Origin: Zingiber officinale
Lineage: Eukaryota > Streptophyta > Magnoliopsida > Zingiberales > Zingiberaceae
Reading direction: 5' to 3'
DNA: 64,000 nt
Assembly: GCF_018446385.1 (NCBI RefSeq)
Contig: NC_055990.1
Location: 27,613,891 to 27,677,890 of the forward strand
The notes under the pieces are model-generated. The model searched no databases. It was not told where the DNA came from and saw only the letters and a list, made by a program, of their open reading frames with translations. Both the position numbers and the translations under genes were made by a program. Below, piece by piece: positions 23,545 to 34,055 of this stretch; within the stretch, counting starts at the first letter, position 1; each line of letters begins with the position of its first letter.

Positions 23545-24190
23545 ATACTTGACTAGAAATTCCTGGTGAGAGAAGACAGGTGAAAGTCCTAATTGGGAGG
23601 TTAGGCAGACTAGAAAGTCCTAGTGAGTGAAGCCAGGCAAGTGTGAAAAATCCTGGTGAGTGAAGCCAGGCAAGTGTGAAAAATCCTGGTGAGTGAAGCC
23701 AGGTGGAAAGTCCTAGTGAGTGAAGCTAGGTAGAAGAAAATCCTGGTGAGTGAAGCAGGTGAAAGACCTAATGAGTGAAGCTAGGTAGAAGAAAATCCTG
23801 GTGAGTGAAGTCAGGTGAAAGTCCTAGTGAGTGAAGCTAGGCAGTAAGGAAAGTCCTAGTGAGTGAAGTCAGACAGAGGAGAAGTCCTAGTGAGTGAAGC
23901 TAGGCAGAAGGGAAGTCCTTGTGAGTGAAGCCAGGCAAGGAAAATCCAGATGGATCAAGGTTGATCGGACATCTGGTGTTGGGAAGTCTAAGTAGGTCAA
24001 AGGGATTGACCGAATACTTGGCACGAGAAAATCCAGATGGGTCAAGGTTGACCAGACATCTGGTGAAAGTCTAAGTGGGTCAAAGGGATTGACCGGACAC
24101 TTGATGAGGGAGTCCTAGCAGGTCAAGGGTGACCGGATGCTAGGCATGATGAACCAACAGGTCATGGTTGATCGGATGTTGGTGTAGGGG
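23545..24190 (+). repeat. Chain of short inverted repeats with covarying stems, LTR of C
   Basis: About seventeen units occur. Short ones have the loop tgagtgaag with stems CCTGG/CCAGG (for example 23652-23670) or CCTAG/CTAGG (23712-23730). Longer ones enclose an inner GGTCA/TGACC or GATCAA/TTGATC dyad (for example CCAGATG 23946-23952 with CATCTGG 23970-23976). This is the best-preserved chain in the window. Confidence 0.85.
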
Positions 24191-24224
24191 ACTTTAGACT
24201 TATTTTTAGGCAAAAATAGGAGCT

Positions 24225-24552
24225 GAATCGATCAGCCGATCGATTAGCTCATGCCCAATCGATCGGCTGATCGATTGGGTGAGTCCCCGCGACAAGGCTC
24301 CTCCCAATCAATCAGTGGATTGATTGGGGAGAAGTGTCGTGCGAATAGAAAGCCTCCCAATCGATCGACCGATTGATTAGGAGCCTCCAATCGATCGGGC
24401 AATTGATTGGGAGCTGCGATTTTACGCTATAAGCCCTAGATCGATCAGCCGATCGATCCAGGCAATTCCCAGGAGCACAGAGGCGCTCTGGATCGATCAG
24501 TCGATCGATCCAAAGCCTCCCCAATCGATTGGGTGCAATCCGATCGATTGGG
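24225..24552. repeat. Dyad array, LTR of C (8 units)
   Basis: Eight dyads of the type aatcgatc-N3-gatcgatt or ggatcgatc-N3-gatcgatcc end just upstream of a TATA-like sequence. Confidence 0.85.
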
Positions 24553-25061
24553 ATTTGACCGTTGGCGCAGGATATAACTGTTAGCGAGCATTTCCCACAG
24601 CACGACTTCCTCTCTTCTCCACAGGCGATCACATCAAACCTCCATAGCGATCTTTTCTTCCTCACCGCCAGTTATTGAAGGTTCTTGAAGGCTCATCCAA
24701 GTCAAGAGGCGAGTTGCAATAAGAAGAAGAAGAAGCTAGGGTTTTCATTGTAATCTTGTAAGATTTATTTGTATTTTGCTTCTTTCTTTCTCATTGTTGT
24801 ATTGTGAGGTTGTAAGGCTTCTCCGCCTTTGATAGTTACCGAGAAGGAGTGTTTTCATAATGGAGGGTGCGTGAGTGTGTGGATCCTTGGTTTAGTCACC
24901 TCTTGTTGAGGTGGGTACCAAGTAAATCCTAGAGTTAGCGTTGTGTGTTTGTTTCTTTGTATTTTTCGCTGCATATCTTTGAAGAAACAAGCAACGACGA
25001 GCACGAGATCGCGCCGAGCTATTCATCCTCCACCCCTCTAGCTCCATTTTTGGTCCCAACA

Positions 25062-25845
25062 TTGATTTGTGTGCCAAATAGCCACAAAAGTATCGGACAT
25101 AGCCATGCCCTCAGACCAAAACTATCGAAGTGTTAGGATATTATATTTTTTAGACTATCCTAATAAAATACACTATCTTTAAATCAAAATCTTACCCCTA
25201 ACAAGTCTTGGGCGAACGTATCCACCAGGTTGAATGGCGTTTTACGCTTTGATCTTTCTAAGCCTTCTTTCCAAGCCTGATCAATCGTGTTGATCAACCT
25301 TATGGCATGACTAAGCTTTGATGGCGGGCCTTGAGCTAACATTAGAGGTTCTTTATGCGAAGGAACCCCAAAAGATGCACTTAATGGTGGGGTGATAATC
25401 ATCATTTTGTCACATTATTTAGGATCTTATACTAATGTTTTGAGTTGATAGTGTATTTAAATCTATATTTATATCACATGTTAAGAGTTATATCCATTTT
25501 TAGGTTTTAATGCAAATTATCTCTTATTTGTGGAATTATGGCTACCATTTGAATGTGGTATTTGTAGGTGATCAAAGGGGTCAAGGACTCGATCAGATCA
25601 AATCAAATTTGGGCTCAAATCTAGGGTTGATTGAAGAGATCAAGCTCTGAAGCAATTTGAACCATCAAGTTAAGATCAGGAGAGATCTAAGCCATCTATT
25701 GAAGATATAGTTCATCCAAGTTAAGGGAGAGCAGATCATAGCCATTGATCAAGATCTAGAATTTCAGATCCCAGATCTGAACTAATCCAACCGTTGGATC
25801 ATATTTAAAGCTTCTCATCCGTCCATTCAGATCTGAAACTGATTT
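25062..25845. other. Intergenic, no gene recognised
   Basis: This is A/T-rich sequence after element C. A 73-codon minus-strand frame at 25184-25405 has no recognisable family. From about 25432 the sequence resembles the start of the LTR-like repeat listed next. Confidence 0.5.
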
Positions 25846-27345
25846 TTAAAAAAAAGGATTAACCAAGCTGGGTAACGTCGAGCCTGGGGTGATCGGTCCG
25901 GCCCCACGAAAGTTTTCTACTGGCTACCAAGGTAAATTGGGAAGCGCTCGCAGTGGGTAGCCCAGGAGTCTAGCATCTTTTAGTTGCGTGCCCCATTTGG
26001 AGGAAAATTTTTTACAAATTCGCCATAGCTGGGGCTCAAACGCGAGCGGGCAGCCCAGGAGCCCTGCATCATTTAGTTGCGTGCCCCATTTGGAGAAATT
26101 TTTTTACAAATTCGCCATAGCTGGGGCTCGAACCGCGGATGCCTGGGTGATAACCTGAATGCCCTGCCACCGCACCATAGCCCCGGGGGCAATCTGAAAT
26201 TGATTTAAATTCCATGAGAAGGTGGATGATGCCTTCGTCAATTTGCTATAATGCAATCATGTCAAAAACAGAGGGCGCGATGTCTTCTTACACTTTTGCA
26301 CCATCGATCATCGCTGGAGCTCCATCCACCACCTTGGAGTTAAGGGCTTCTCCTTCCCTATTCACTCCATCTAGCTCCGGTGTTCCATCATCTTCATTGG
26401 GATCACATTTTTGGGAGAAGTAGCGACACGAGGAAGCAGAGGATGGCTAATCACTTCTACCGCCAACCACCACTGGCGATTTCTTCGTCGGCGTTCATTT
26501 CCCACCACCAATCCAACTCCGATGATTCTATTGTTTCTAGAGGTAGGGTTTTCCCTTTACTTCTGACAATTTCACTGTCTTCATCACTTCCGCCGAAGAT
26601 GTGCCATCGTTAGATGCATCCAGATCCGGTGAGTCCTTAGGCTTTTCCCAGTTCGCCGAAACCCTAAATTCATATCTCCATAACCTGGATGACAATCAAT
26701 GTCATCTCCACATTTTCTAATTAGTCACCATCAGTTCATCTTGATCTCCTCCAAGCAGTGCTTCTCCATACAGATTCGATCCGATCTGAGCTAGGGGATT
26801 CCTTAACTCGGGTTGTACCATTATCTTATTTGTTGAGTGTAATTTTCTTAGTGTGATTCAATCTAATGAATGTGTTCAATTTCTGCATACATTTAGTAGG
26901 ACTTTGAATTGGTTCTTGATTAGTTAATCAATTGCTATGCTACTGTTTTGGTTCCATTCAGTTCGGTAGGTTAAGCTAGGTTAGATTACTTGCTTTCCAA
27001 TTTCATAAGTTGATTGCATTCCTAGTTTAGCTTCCTTGATTTTCTATCCAATGCAAGTAGGTGTTAGATTTCATTAATTGCTTTAGTTTTATTAATTACT
27101 TTGTTCTTCTTTAATATGTTGCAATTGTAAGAGATTAGGTTGTCTTTCATTAATCACCTTAGCATTAGTACTAAAATCTAAAACCCTGAATCAATAACAA
27201 TTCAATCCTAAGATTAGAAGTCATTGTCTACATTTCTTGTGAGAGACGATCCGGACTACTCCCTATGCTATATTAGTATAGAGAGGGGGTTCGGTACTTT
27301 ACTATTTGATACTCAATTCACAATAAAATTAGATTTATCAGGAGG
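25432..27345 (+). repeat. LTR-like non-coding repeat (possible solo or decayed LTR)
   Basis: The stretch has no gene. It ends in a G/A-rich segment with gagagacgatccgg and gagagggggttcgg near 27240-27290, a style seen at the ends of some plant Ty3/gypsy LTRs. No clear primer site, partner LTR or target repeat is visible, so the assignment is weak. A SINE is inserted at 25846-26191. Confidence 0.3.
25846..26191 (-). mobile_element. tRNA-derived SINE with internal duplication
   Basis: Read on the minus strand it begins gcccccggggctatgg and has a box-A-like tggtgcggtgg, a box B ggttcgagccc, a body, and an A/T-rich 3' end at 25846-25856. Imperfect 15-bp target repeats flank it (25831-25845 and 26192-26206, one mismatch). 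A block of about 90 bp is duplicated in tandem (about 25950-26043 and 26044-26133), including the cgccatagctggggctc part, so box-B-like sequence appears twice. The body is related to the SINE at 32066. Confidence 0.75.
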
Positions 27346-27362
27346 TCCTATAAGAAGAGATT

Positions 27363-27886
27363 GAATTAGTTAGCTATCATATTAATTGGAAGGTAGAATT
27401 TGGTGGTTGAGTCGTAGACGGATCGATCGACGATGGACTCTATTCCCTCGATCGTTGTTCATCTTGTGTAGTCATGTGTAATTACTTGGGAGCTGATTGA
27501 GAAGACTCTGAAATTTTGATTGGGGTAGCACACTTTGTTGGAGTGGCCGATCAATGTCTTTTTCGTGAGATTCTCATAGGTTCTTTTAATTCCTATGAAG
27601 TTATCCCCACTTGCCTCATCAAAAGTTGGGGTGGTAGCATCTCCCCAATGTTGACTACTGCATCACTACCAGCTGCCTCACTGGCAGCAGCATCACTAGT
27701 AGCAATTGCATCCTTTGATGAGTCGGTCGGAAGACCACCACAATTTTCTAGCTCGGTTTCGCCTTGCATATTCAGTTCGGCTTTATCCAAATTCAAAACC
27801 TTGATTAATGAAGTCTTCAACATTATCTAAGTTGCAGAAGAAAAGAATGAATCAGTTAACTATCATATTAATTGAAGGTAGAATTT
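27363..27886 (+). repeat. Direct repeat of 38-39 bp, 486 bp apart
   Basis: 27363-27401 and 27849-27886 are about 92 percent identical (both contain ctatcatattaatt and gaaggtagaattt). The second copy adjoins the start of the decayed gypsy-type frame. Confidence 0.65.
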
Positions 27887-28569
27887 CATACCGAAGGTAA
27901 ATTGCAATCCGATTTTAATCGGGCTCAATCCAAATATGTATAGAATGCTCTCCTCAAATAGCTTATTGATGCTAAACTTCTGATCGGCCAAAGTCTCAAT
28001 AGTTGCTATGAAAGTGGGTTCCAAGTGATGATTATGCAGATTAGGAGCTTTGGACAATTCTATCTGCCAATCGGTTGGACATAAAAGCAGAGGTTCCGAT
28101 CGGATATAGATGTAATGAGATTTCCACCCCCTATTAGGAGTCCACATCTCATCAAAATAGATGCTCTTGGGTCAAGCCTGGAAAAAGAAGACCCCCACAT
28201 TCATCTTCTTTGGATAATAAAAATAGTTAAAGACACGGGACTAAGAAGGATTCAATATAAACAAAAAGCGGATAACTACCCAGAATAGCAGTTGCAAAGA
28301 ATTTTGGACTAATTATTGAAGGGGGATACAAAAATATTCAGAGACCTCCGAAACAATAGAGGAATGTGGAATCGAAGACTACCTAGCATTTGGTCCTTAA
28401 AGAAGGTGATGTGCTCTCAAGGTGGGAGGTGCGTTCTATCAAAAGAGTTGGGAATAATTATGCGATGATCAACAGGAATCTCAAAAGACAACCTAATCTA
28501 ATTTATGTCTCCGCTGTTGAGACTCGACTCGGTCATAGTATACCATAGGATGGGGACATCAGAGGCCAT
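27593..28569 (-). pseudogene. Decayed frame of the plant 'putative gypsy type transposon' kind
   Basis: On the minus strand the region starts MASDVPILWYTM at 28569. It shows the order typical of this plant retroelement family: IPVDHRIIIPNSFDRTHLPP, then LRFHIPLLFRR, then MWTPNRGWKSHYIYIR (28147), then LFEESILYIFGLSPI, and an alanine/serine-rich stretch towards 27593. It has several breaks. No integrase or reverse transcriptase is seen nearby. The family name is recalled, not searched. Confidence 0.5.
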
Positions 28570-30230
28570 GACTCAAAGATGAAACAACCGAGAAGAGCGA
28601 ACAAGAAAACTCAAGGAACTTACACTTAAAAAGATCGAAAGGGAAGGAAGAAATCGCCACAGACACTACAAGGAGGAGGACGAAGGTTTGCATTCTCTTC
28701 ATCGCCTTTATAAAAACCATGAATCCTTGAATCTTAGCTGTCTGATCCTAAATACGAAAAGACAGGAAAATCACAAGGACCGTCAGATCAAAAGATCAAG
28801 TGTCATAACTTCAACAGTCATCTCGAAAAGACAACCTAGACATAGTGGTGCCATGTTGAGATCCTTCACGAGTTTGCATTTATAATAGATTTGATAGGTC
28901 AATCTTCATGTAGATACGCCATCATGTGTGTCATTTGTATTATGACACTATTGCTCGTCTATTTTTGAGGTGCTAACAGTATATTCACAAAGTTACCAGA
29001 TGAGTCAATACTAGGAATTATAGCCGATCGACAAAACTAGACCACGCCATTGTCTAGTCAATCGGACTTAAGCCTCCTTCGACTAAACTTGAAGGGAAGA
29101 CGTATGATACAGGTAATAGATAGCCTCCAAGTAGGATCAATGGTCAACCATTTTGCTGACAAGCAATCAAAGCTAGGTCTGGTCAATGCGTCCATATAGC
29201 TGATCGAACTTTATAGACTCCTAAAGATGGTGACTCACTAAAGTTCCTTCAAGATGAAGAGAGTTGTTGCCTATCAGATTATGGTGACCTAAGTGTCTCG
29301 GCTCCATCTTCCTTAGTGAGTCCCAATTCGATTATCCGGTTGATTTTTACTGATTCCCAAGAGCTATGTTTCATCTAAATCAAGGGTCTACTCTGTTAAC
29401 TTGGAGATTTCTATCGATCTGACTTCCTCGACCACTAGCTCAGAGACGATCTGCTGATTGGGCTCTCTTGACTCTACGGGTAACATTCTCTAAAACAGGA
29501 CCCACTCATTTAGCTCAGGGATTCTCTGTTGATCGAACTTTCCCCATTCCAAGAGATAGTACTATTGGAAACAACACCCTCAATTAACTCAGAAGTGTTC
29601 TTCCGATCGGGTTCCCCTGATCCGGTGGACCATGCTTCCCCGATTTCATCAGCTGATCGACTCATTTTATCACACTCTGATGGGATTTCTTCGATTCTAG
29701 TGAGTCAACTCCTCTCCAAACCTTATAGATGAATAGACACCATCATGACCCAATGCTGGGTCCTTGTATCTCGCATTAGCCCATTGGGCCCTCATTAGAT
29801 TCCCCTATTGAAGATTAAGCCTAGAAAGGCCAATAGGCTCTGAAGTTTACAGGCCTAATCACGTTAAATGCTTTATCACTGTAGCATATAGATACATATC
29901 ATATGGGAGATGAGAGAGCTCAATAGAATAAAAATATAGTGATTTGATATTTCCATCATAATAAGATACACTATTAATGAAAAATATTATAAGGAGAAAA
30001 ATTAGAGAGACGTTATAAAAGGTCCCTGTCTTTACGGGCACAGGTAGGTTTTGAAATTAAAGGCGCACAATTTGTATTTATTCTTTCCACTAATTATCTT
30101 TTATTTTTTCCATTTACTTCAGCGTCGGAGTAGTTATGTCGGAGTACCCTGACCTACTTGCTGATAATACCTTTCTCCCTTCTTCTTTGTGAGCTTGTAG
30201 GTGTCCTTTGCTTCGAGGTTTTCTTCCATC
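28570..30230. other. Intergenic, no gene recognised
   Basis: Several short stop-rich frames occur. Recurrent gatcg-containing phrases (28990-29700) suggest a decayed non-coding part of a retroelement, probably upstream of the gypsy-type frame, but I find no LTR ends. Confidence 0.4.
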
Positions 30231-30268
30231 CGGTCAACTTTGAAGTCCGTTCATCGGTGTTCTAGTTT

Positions 30269-30586
30269 TCATCGATTTACGATCACCATTGAAGAACCTT
30301 TTGGCAAGATGTCGAGCTTCGGGAGGAAGCGGAAGATCTTGACGGCCTCCTTGGGGATGCTTGCGCGGCCGTAACCGTCGATGAAGGTGGCGGCGAACAT
30401 GTCCTCGTCTGGCCGGAGGCGATCGGGCATGTCGTCGAGGAGGATGCAGAGAGCGTGGTTGAGCATGGAGTTGTGGACGAGGGACCGGACGGAGATCTGG
30501 AGCCGAGTAGTCCATGGTCGGCGAGCCATCATGTGGCAGATGATCTCGTGGAGCTCGATCTATTTGCTGCCTTGTCGTCGCTTTTT
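30269..30586 (-). pseudogene. Internally deleted N-terminal fragment of a PPR protein gene
   Basis: On the minus strand the fragment reads ELHEIICHMMARRPWTTRLQ and then ISVRSLV. It next jumps to MLNHALCILLDDMPDRLRPDEDMFAATFIDGYGRAS and EAVKIFRFLPKLDI. Both halves are typical of one plant pentatricopeptide repeat protein (At2g37230-like as I recall it), but about 60-70 residues normally between them are missing. The frame ends soon after one PPR motif at 30269, and the many further repeats of a real PPR protein are absent. Intact family members bind organelle RNA. This copy is a dead fragment 0.6 kb upstream of CASPL5A. Confidence 0.65.
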
Positions 30587-30689
30587 TGCTCGCCGACGAC
30601 TACCCGCGACCGTGATCCTCAACTTTCCAAGACTTCCTCAGCCATTTGGACCCAAAAACTTACCCGTACTATGATTCAACATTGAAAAG

Positions 30690-31196
30690 GGGCCCAGAGG
30701 GAGACTGCCACATCCATTGTTGATGAACTGCACCTTCTAAATCACGATTTGAGTCACCATTCCTCCAAGCTCAGTGCTAGTCGGCAAGGTCGTGACTCAG
30801 GCCGGGATTTAAGTGGTGCTCTTCGCCGTAACCTTTTGGCGTTCGTGATCTCTTTAATAATATTTCTCGTGTCTTACTTTTCATTTTTAATAATTACTTT
30901 ATCCTTTTATTTATCTTGGCGCTGCCGATCGTCTCTTTCTCCTCCCTTCGGAGCTCGAATCGATCGATTCCTTTCGAACATTGTAGTTCTGATAGGGATT
31001 CCTCTCGAGATTGTTCCCTCTCTGCCAGAATTGGATCTCTTGTCTGTGTTCGGTGACAGATCTCGGTCGTCGGAGTTTCGAATCGCACGATTTCGAGGCG
31101 GCAGCGGCCGCGAGTGATGAGGTGGTGTGATTCCTCCGAGCTGACGCCTTAGATCTTGCTCGGGTTCGGCTGATCTCAGGGTTGGTGGCGGGGCAG
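30690..31196 (+). promoter_or_regulatory. Upstream region and 5' UTR of CASPL5A
   Basis: The stretch has no gene. C/T-rich sequence (tctctttctcctccc at 30932) precedes a G/C-rich leader up to the ATG at 31197. No convincing TATA box is seen. Confidence 0.4.
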
Positions 31197-33423
31197 ATGT
31201 TCGTGAGCCGGCCGACGGTGCACCCCGTGGAGGCACCGCCCCTCACGGATGCGGCTGAGAACCCGCTCAGGGTGAGGATGAAGGACGTACAGGGGATGCC
31301 GGGGACGCACGGAGGTCTGGCGCTTCGTCTCCTCCAGTTCGCGTTTGCGGTCGCGGCTCTCGGCGTCATGGTCTCCACCAACGATTTCCCATCTGTAACT
31401 GCCTTCTGGTAACTATAGGCCTGATGTTTATCTGTGGAAAACTTATTATCTCCCCATTTTAACTACTTATGTTGCACATTATTCGTTTCTTACTGTAAAA
31501 AATGGTTCCTTTTAACAACTTTCTGTAACAGGCAGTGTTTCCTTTCCTACTCTTGGATTTGTAGACTATTTGGTAAGCTAAATATTTTCTATACAAGAAT
31601 GGTTTTGAAATTAAGGTACAGTTGCCAAACTGTATCGAACAGGGCGCTCGTTTTCATATTGAGTATTGACCTTGACACTGCCATGGTTATTTTTGAAGAT
31701 ATGCACAAAGAATATTAGTTTTTTGAAAGATGGAGCTTAAACTTGAGCATGATTTATGATGGGAGCTCCTTTTCTTGGAGAAATGTGTAAGAATTAAATG
31801 TAGCAAACTGGGAACTCCTAATGATTATTTGCATCTTCTGAATTGTCCTTGCTGATTAGGCCTTCTTGCAGTGTCAATTAGATTTCTTTAGCTTAAATTT
31901 AGTAATCACCGTATGTGCTAAGTCCAGCTGAGTATTGCTTGGATGTAGTTAGAACCGTTCAGTATCATACATGACAAAGGAATCAGGGGAAATAAGGAAA
32001 GAAATTTGTGCAAATTATGGGTGGGAACGTGGAGTTTCAAAAGATAATAGACTTGAGAACAACAGATTTTTTTTTTTTTTGGGTAATCCAGATATTTAAC
32101 ACTTCGAACCTACTAATTTGAGAGGTGAACGGCTTGGTCTCACGAAAGTTTCTCACATCAGGGTAAATCGGGAAGTGCTCGTGGAAGCCCATCCAAGCGG
32201 CTAACTTTCTTAGGTTTGTTGTCCCACCAGATGAAAATCCCTTGCGCTAGATGTCTGGTTAATCACTTGGAGTGCCTAACCGCTACACGGTAGTCCTGGA
32301 GGACGGTTGTGAATTGTGATTCATATTATTAGTTAATTGGAATGATTTTAATAGGTTCAACTTGTGGGTAGGAGATGACTCTGTGAGTGACGACAATTAT
32401 GGCAAGCAGTGTGGTCCTGTGCACTGCCTTTATAGTTAAGTCCTTTTAGACATCCATATCCCTGCTGAGATTTTGATCCATGGCTGATGCTTAAAATTTT
32501 TATCTTCTGAAACACTTAAAGGTTTGTGAATTTGCATCTCTTTATCAGTTTCTCAGAAGAAATATCTGCACATCATAAGTGTAGCCCATCAGGCAGGGTT
32601 TCTGAAACAGTTTAAGGTTGTATAATTCAAGTTCTTATTATCGAGCTTAATAATGTCATACCTTATTGGCTGAGTTTGTGAGATTGTAGGGTTTGTTGTC
32701 CCTCAGTTGTTTGCAAATTATCACCTAAATTCTTCTTAATGAGCATCCTTTGTCTGAAATATGAGTGACAATACCAGTACAAGATGAAGTAATCTTTTTT
32801 TTATTATTCTGTCATGCAGCTATCTGGTTGCAGTGACCATCTTACAGAGCCTTTGGAGCATCTCTTTGGCCGTGCTTGACTTATATGCTATTCTTGTTAA
32901 ACGCTCCTTGCAGAACCCTAAAGCTCTCTGTTTCTTTACTATCGGTGATGGGGTAAGACAATTTGTAAGAGACATGCTCAATAAGAGTTGACTGCATTCA
33001 TTTTTTTTAAAGTTTTAGTGGCCCTTTCCATGCACATAGTTTGATTACTTATGCTACTATGCTTCCTCTACCAGTAGATTTGTATGTAAAAATGTATTGT
33101 CTCGACAGTGTGGTTGTAAGTTCGGAATCTTTTTTTCCAACGTAATCAATCATTTATCCCAAACATAATCATCAGGCTTGATTTTCCTTCTTATTATGAC
33201 CTTTGGCTAACATTTTGATTTCTTTCTATAGATCACATCTACACTGACATTTGCTGCAGCTTGTGCATCTGCCGGCATTACAGTCCTGATCGGTAATGAT
33301 CTAAACCTATGCTCACAGAACCACTGCACGAGCTTTGAGACTGCCACAGCCATGGCCTTCATCAGTTGGTTTGCAGTCTCTCCATCATTCCTCTTGAACT
33401 TTTGGTCGTTGGCATCTAGATGA
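31197..33423 (+). CDS. CASPL5A: CASP-like membrane protein, 5A type
   Basis: Three coding exons (31197-31408, 32820-32952, 33232-33423) with GT/AG borders give 178 residues, normal for the family. The start [12 protein letters not shown] is followed by the 5A signature [13 protein letters not shown]. Four membrane helices follow at about 45-67, 72-97, 112-138 and 153-175. The third and fourth enclose a loop with two cysteines (NLCSQNHC), and the protein ends in the conserved [12 protein letters not shown]-like proteins share the MARVEL-type fold of the Casparian strip membrane scaffolds and sit in the plasma membrane; the precise role of group 5 is not settled. Intron 1 (1.4 kb) holds a SINE. 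The gene converges on HDS. Confidence 0.93.
32066..32306 (-). mobile_element. tRNA-derived SINE in CASPL5A intron 1
   Basis: On the minus strand the body (gtcctccaggactaccgtgt...) leads into gcacttcccgatttaccctg and ctttcgtgagacc and ends in a pure A tract (T14 on the plus strand at 32067-32080). The 3' half is clearly related to the SINE at 25846. The tRNA-like head is more decayed, and no clean target repeat was found. Confidence 0.65.
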
Positions 33424-34055
33424 AGAATAAGAATGCAACCTTCCTGTGTGATTTCTTGCGTCTTAAGTCTCTTTTTCTGTTTATAGTATGATGCCACACT
33501 GATAGAACAGATCAAATATATGAGTTTAGTGTACTCTCGAAGGGTTGCTTCATGGACGTTTGCATTTTTGCGTCTCGGCCGTGTACCTGAGTGTGGTTTT
33601 TGAACTTGGTCATATATTTAAGGTCATGTTGCCTGTCTGCACTTGCTTAATCGATGATGATTCTTTTTCGATATTGCTATCTATGTTAGAGTAACACTTC
33701 CAAATGGTGAATGTAGATTTCCTTTTAGTTTTGGGCACGGAATGTGTTATGTTTTTTTAAGTTGGAACGAAACTTGTTCTGTGAGGTTTTGAACCATGTG
33801 AACCCTGAAGAGTTTTGATCAAGACAGGAAACTTTGGACAGATTTCTCAATGACAATGAGCATGAACAACATTTTCCTCTGCCCATGGTTGAAGATTCAC
33901 ACACAATAACCTTTCTCATTCACTCATAATATACTAGTACACTAATTTATTTTCCAACAAGGAAATTCTGTCGACTGATGTCTGAGATTCTGATAAATTA
34001 CAAAGAAGAAAAAAGAAAAATCCTTATGTCTTAAGATAGTAAAGCTGTTAGAAGC
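33424..34055. other. Convergent 3' flanks of CASPL5A and HDS
   Basis: No gene is present. It should hold both 3' UTRs. For HDS, an aataaa-like signal may lie in the T-rich stretch near 33940-33950 (read antisense). Confidence 0.5.

Larger units (their letters stand above)
20634..25061 (+). mobile_element. Gag-only LTR retrotransposon C, right part, oldest layer
   Basis: The gag tail, the non-coding internal region, the polypurine tract (23347-23359) and a complete 3' LTR (23361-25061) remain. The left part is separated by the decayed copia insertion and lies beyond the window. Gag and LTR are related to A and B but clearly diverged, so C belongs to another subfamily. It must have been present before the decayed copia arrived, and hence before A and B. 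Confidence 0.85.
23361..25061 (+). repeat. 3' LTR of gag-only element C
   Basis: This 1701-bp LTR starts tgttggtgcaatattcc and ends tcccaaca. It has the same modules as A and B: a GGTCAAGGTTGACC head, a hairpin chain (23545-24190), a dyad array (24225-24552), a TATA-like ggatataac (24569-24577) and R/U5. Confidence 0.85.

Noticed and set aside
25184-25405. 73-codon minus-strand frame
   Set aside because: It has no recognisable domain or family and lies in repeat-rich intergenic DNA.
26110-26191. Possible tRNA gene on the minus strand (box A and box B like)
   Set aside because: There is no proper cloverleaf or anticodon arm, and the sequence continues into a SINE body with target repeats, so it is a SINE head.
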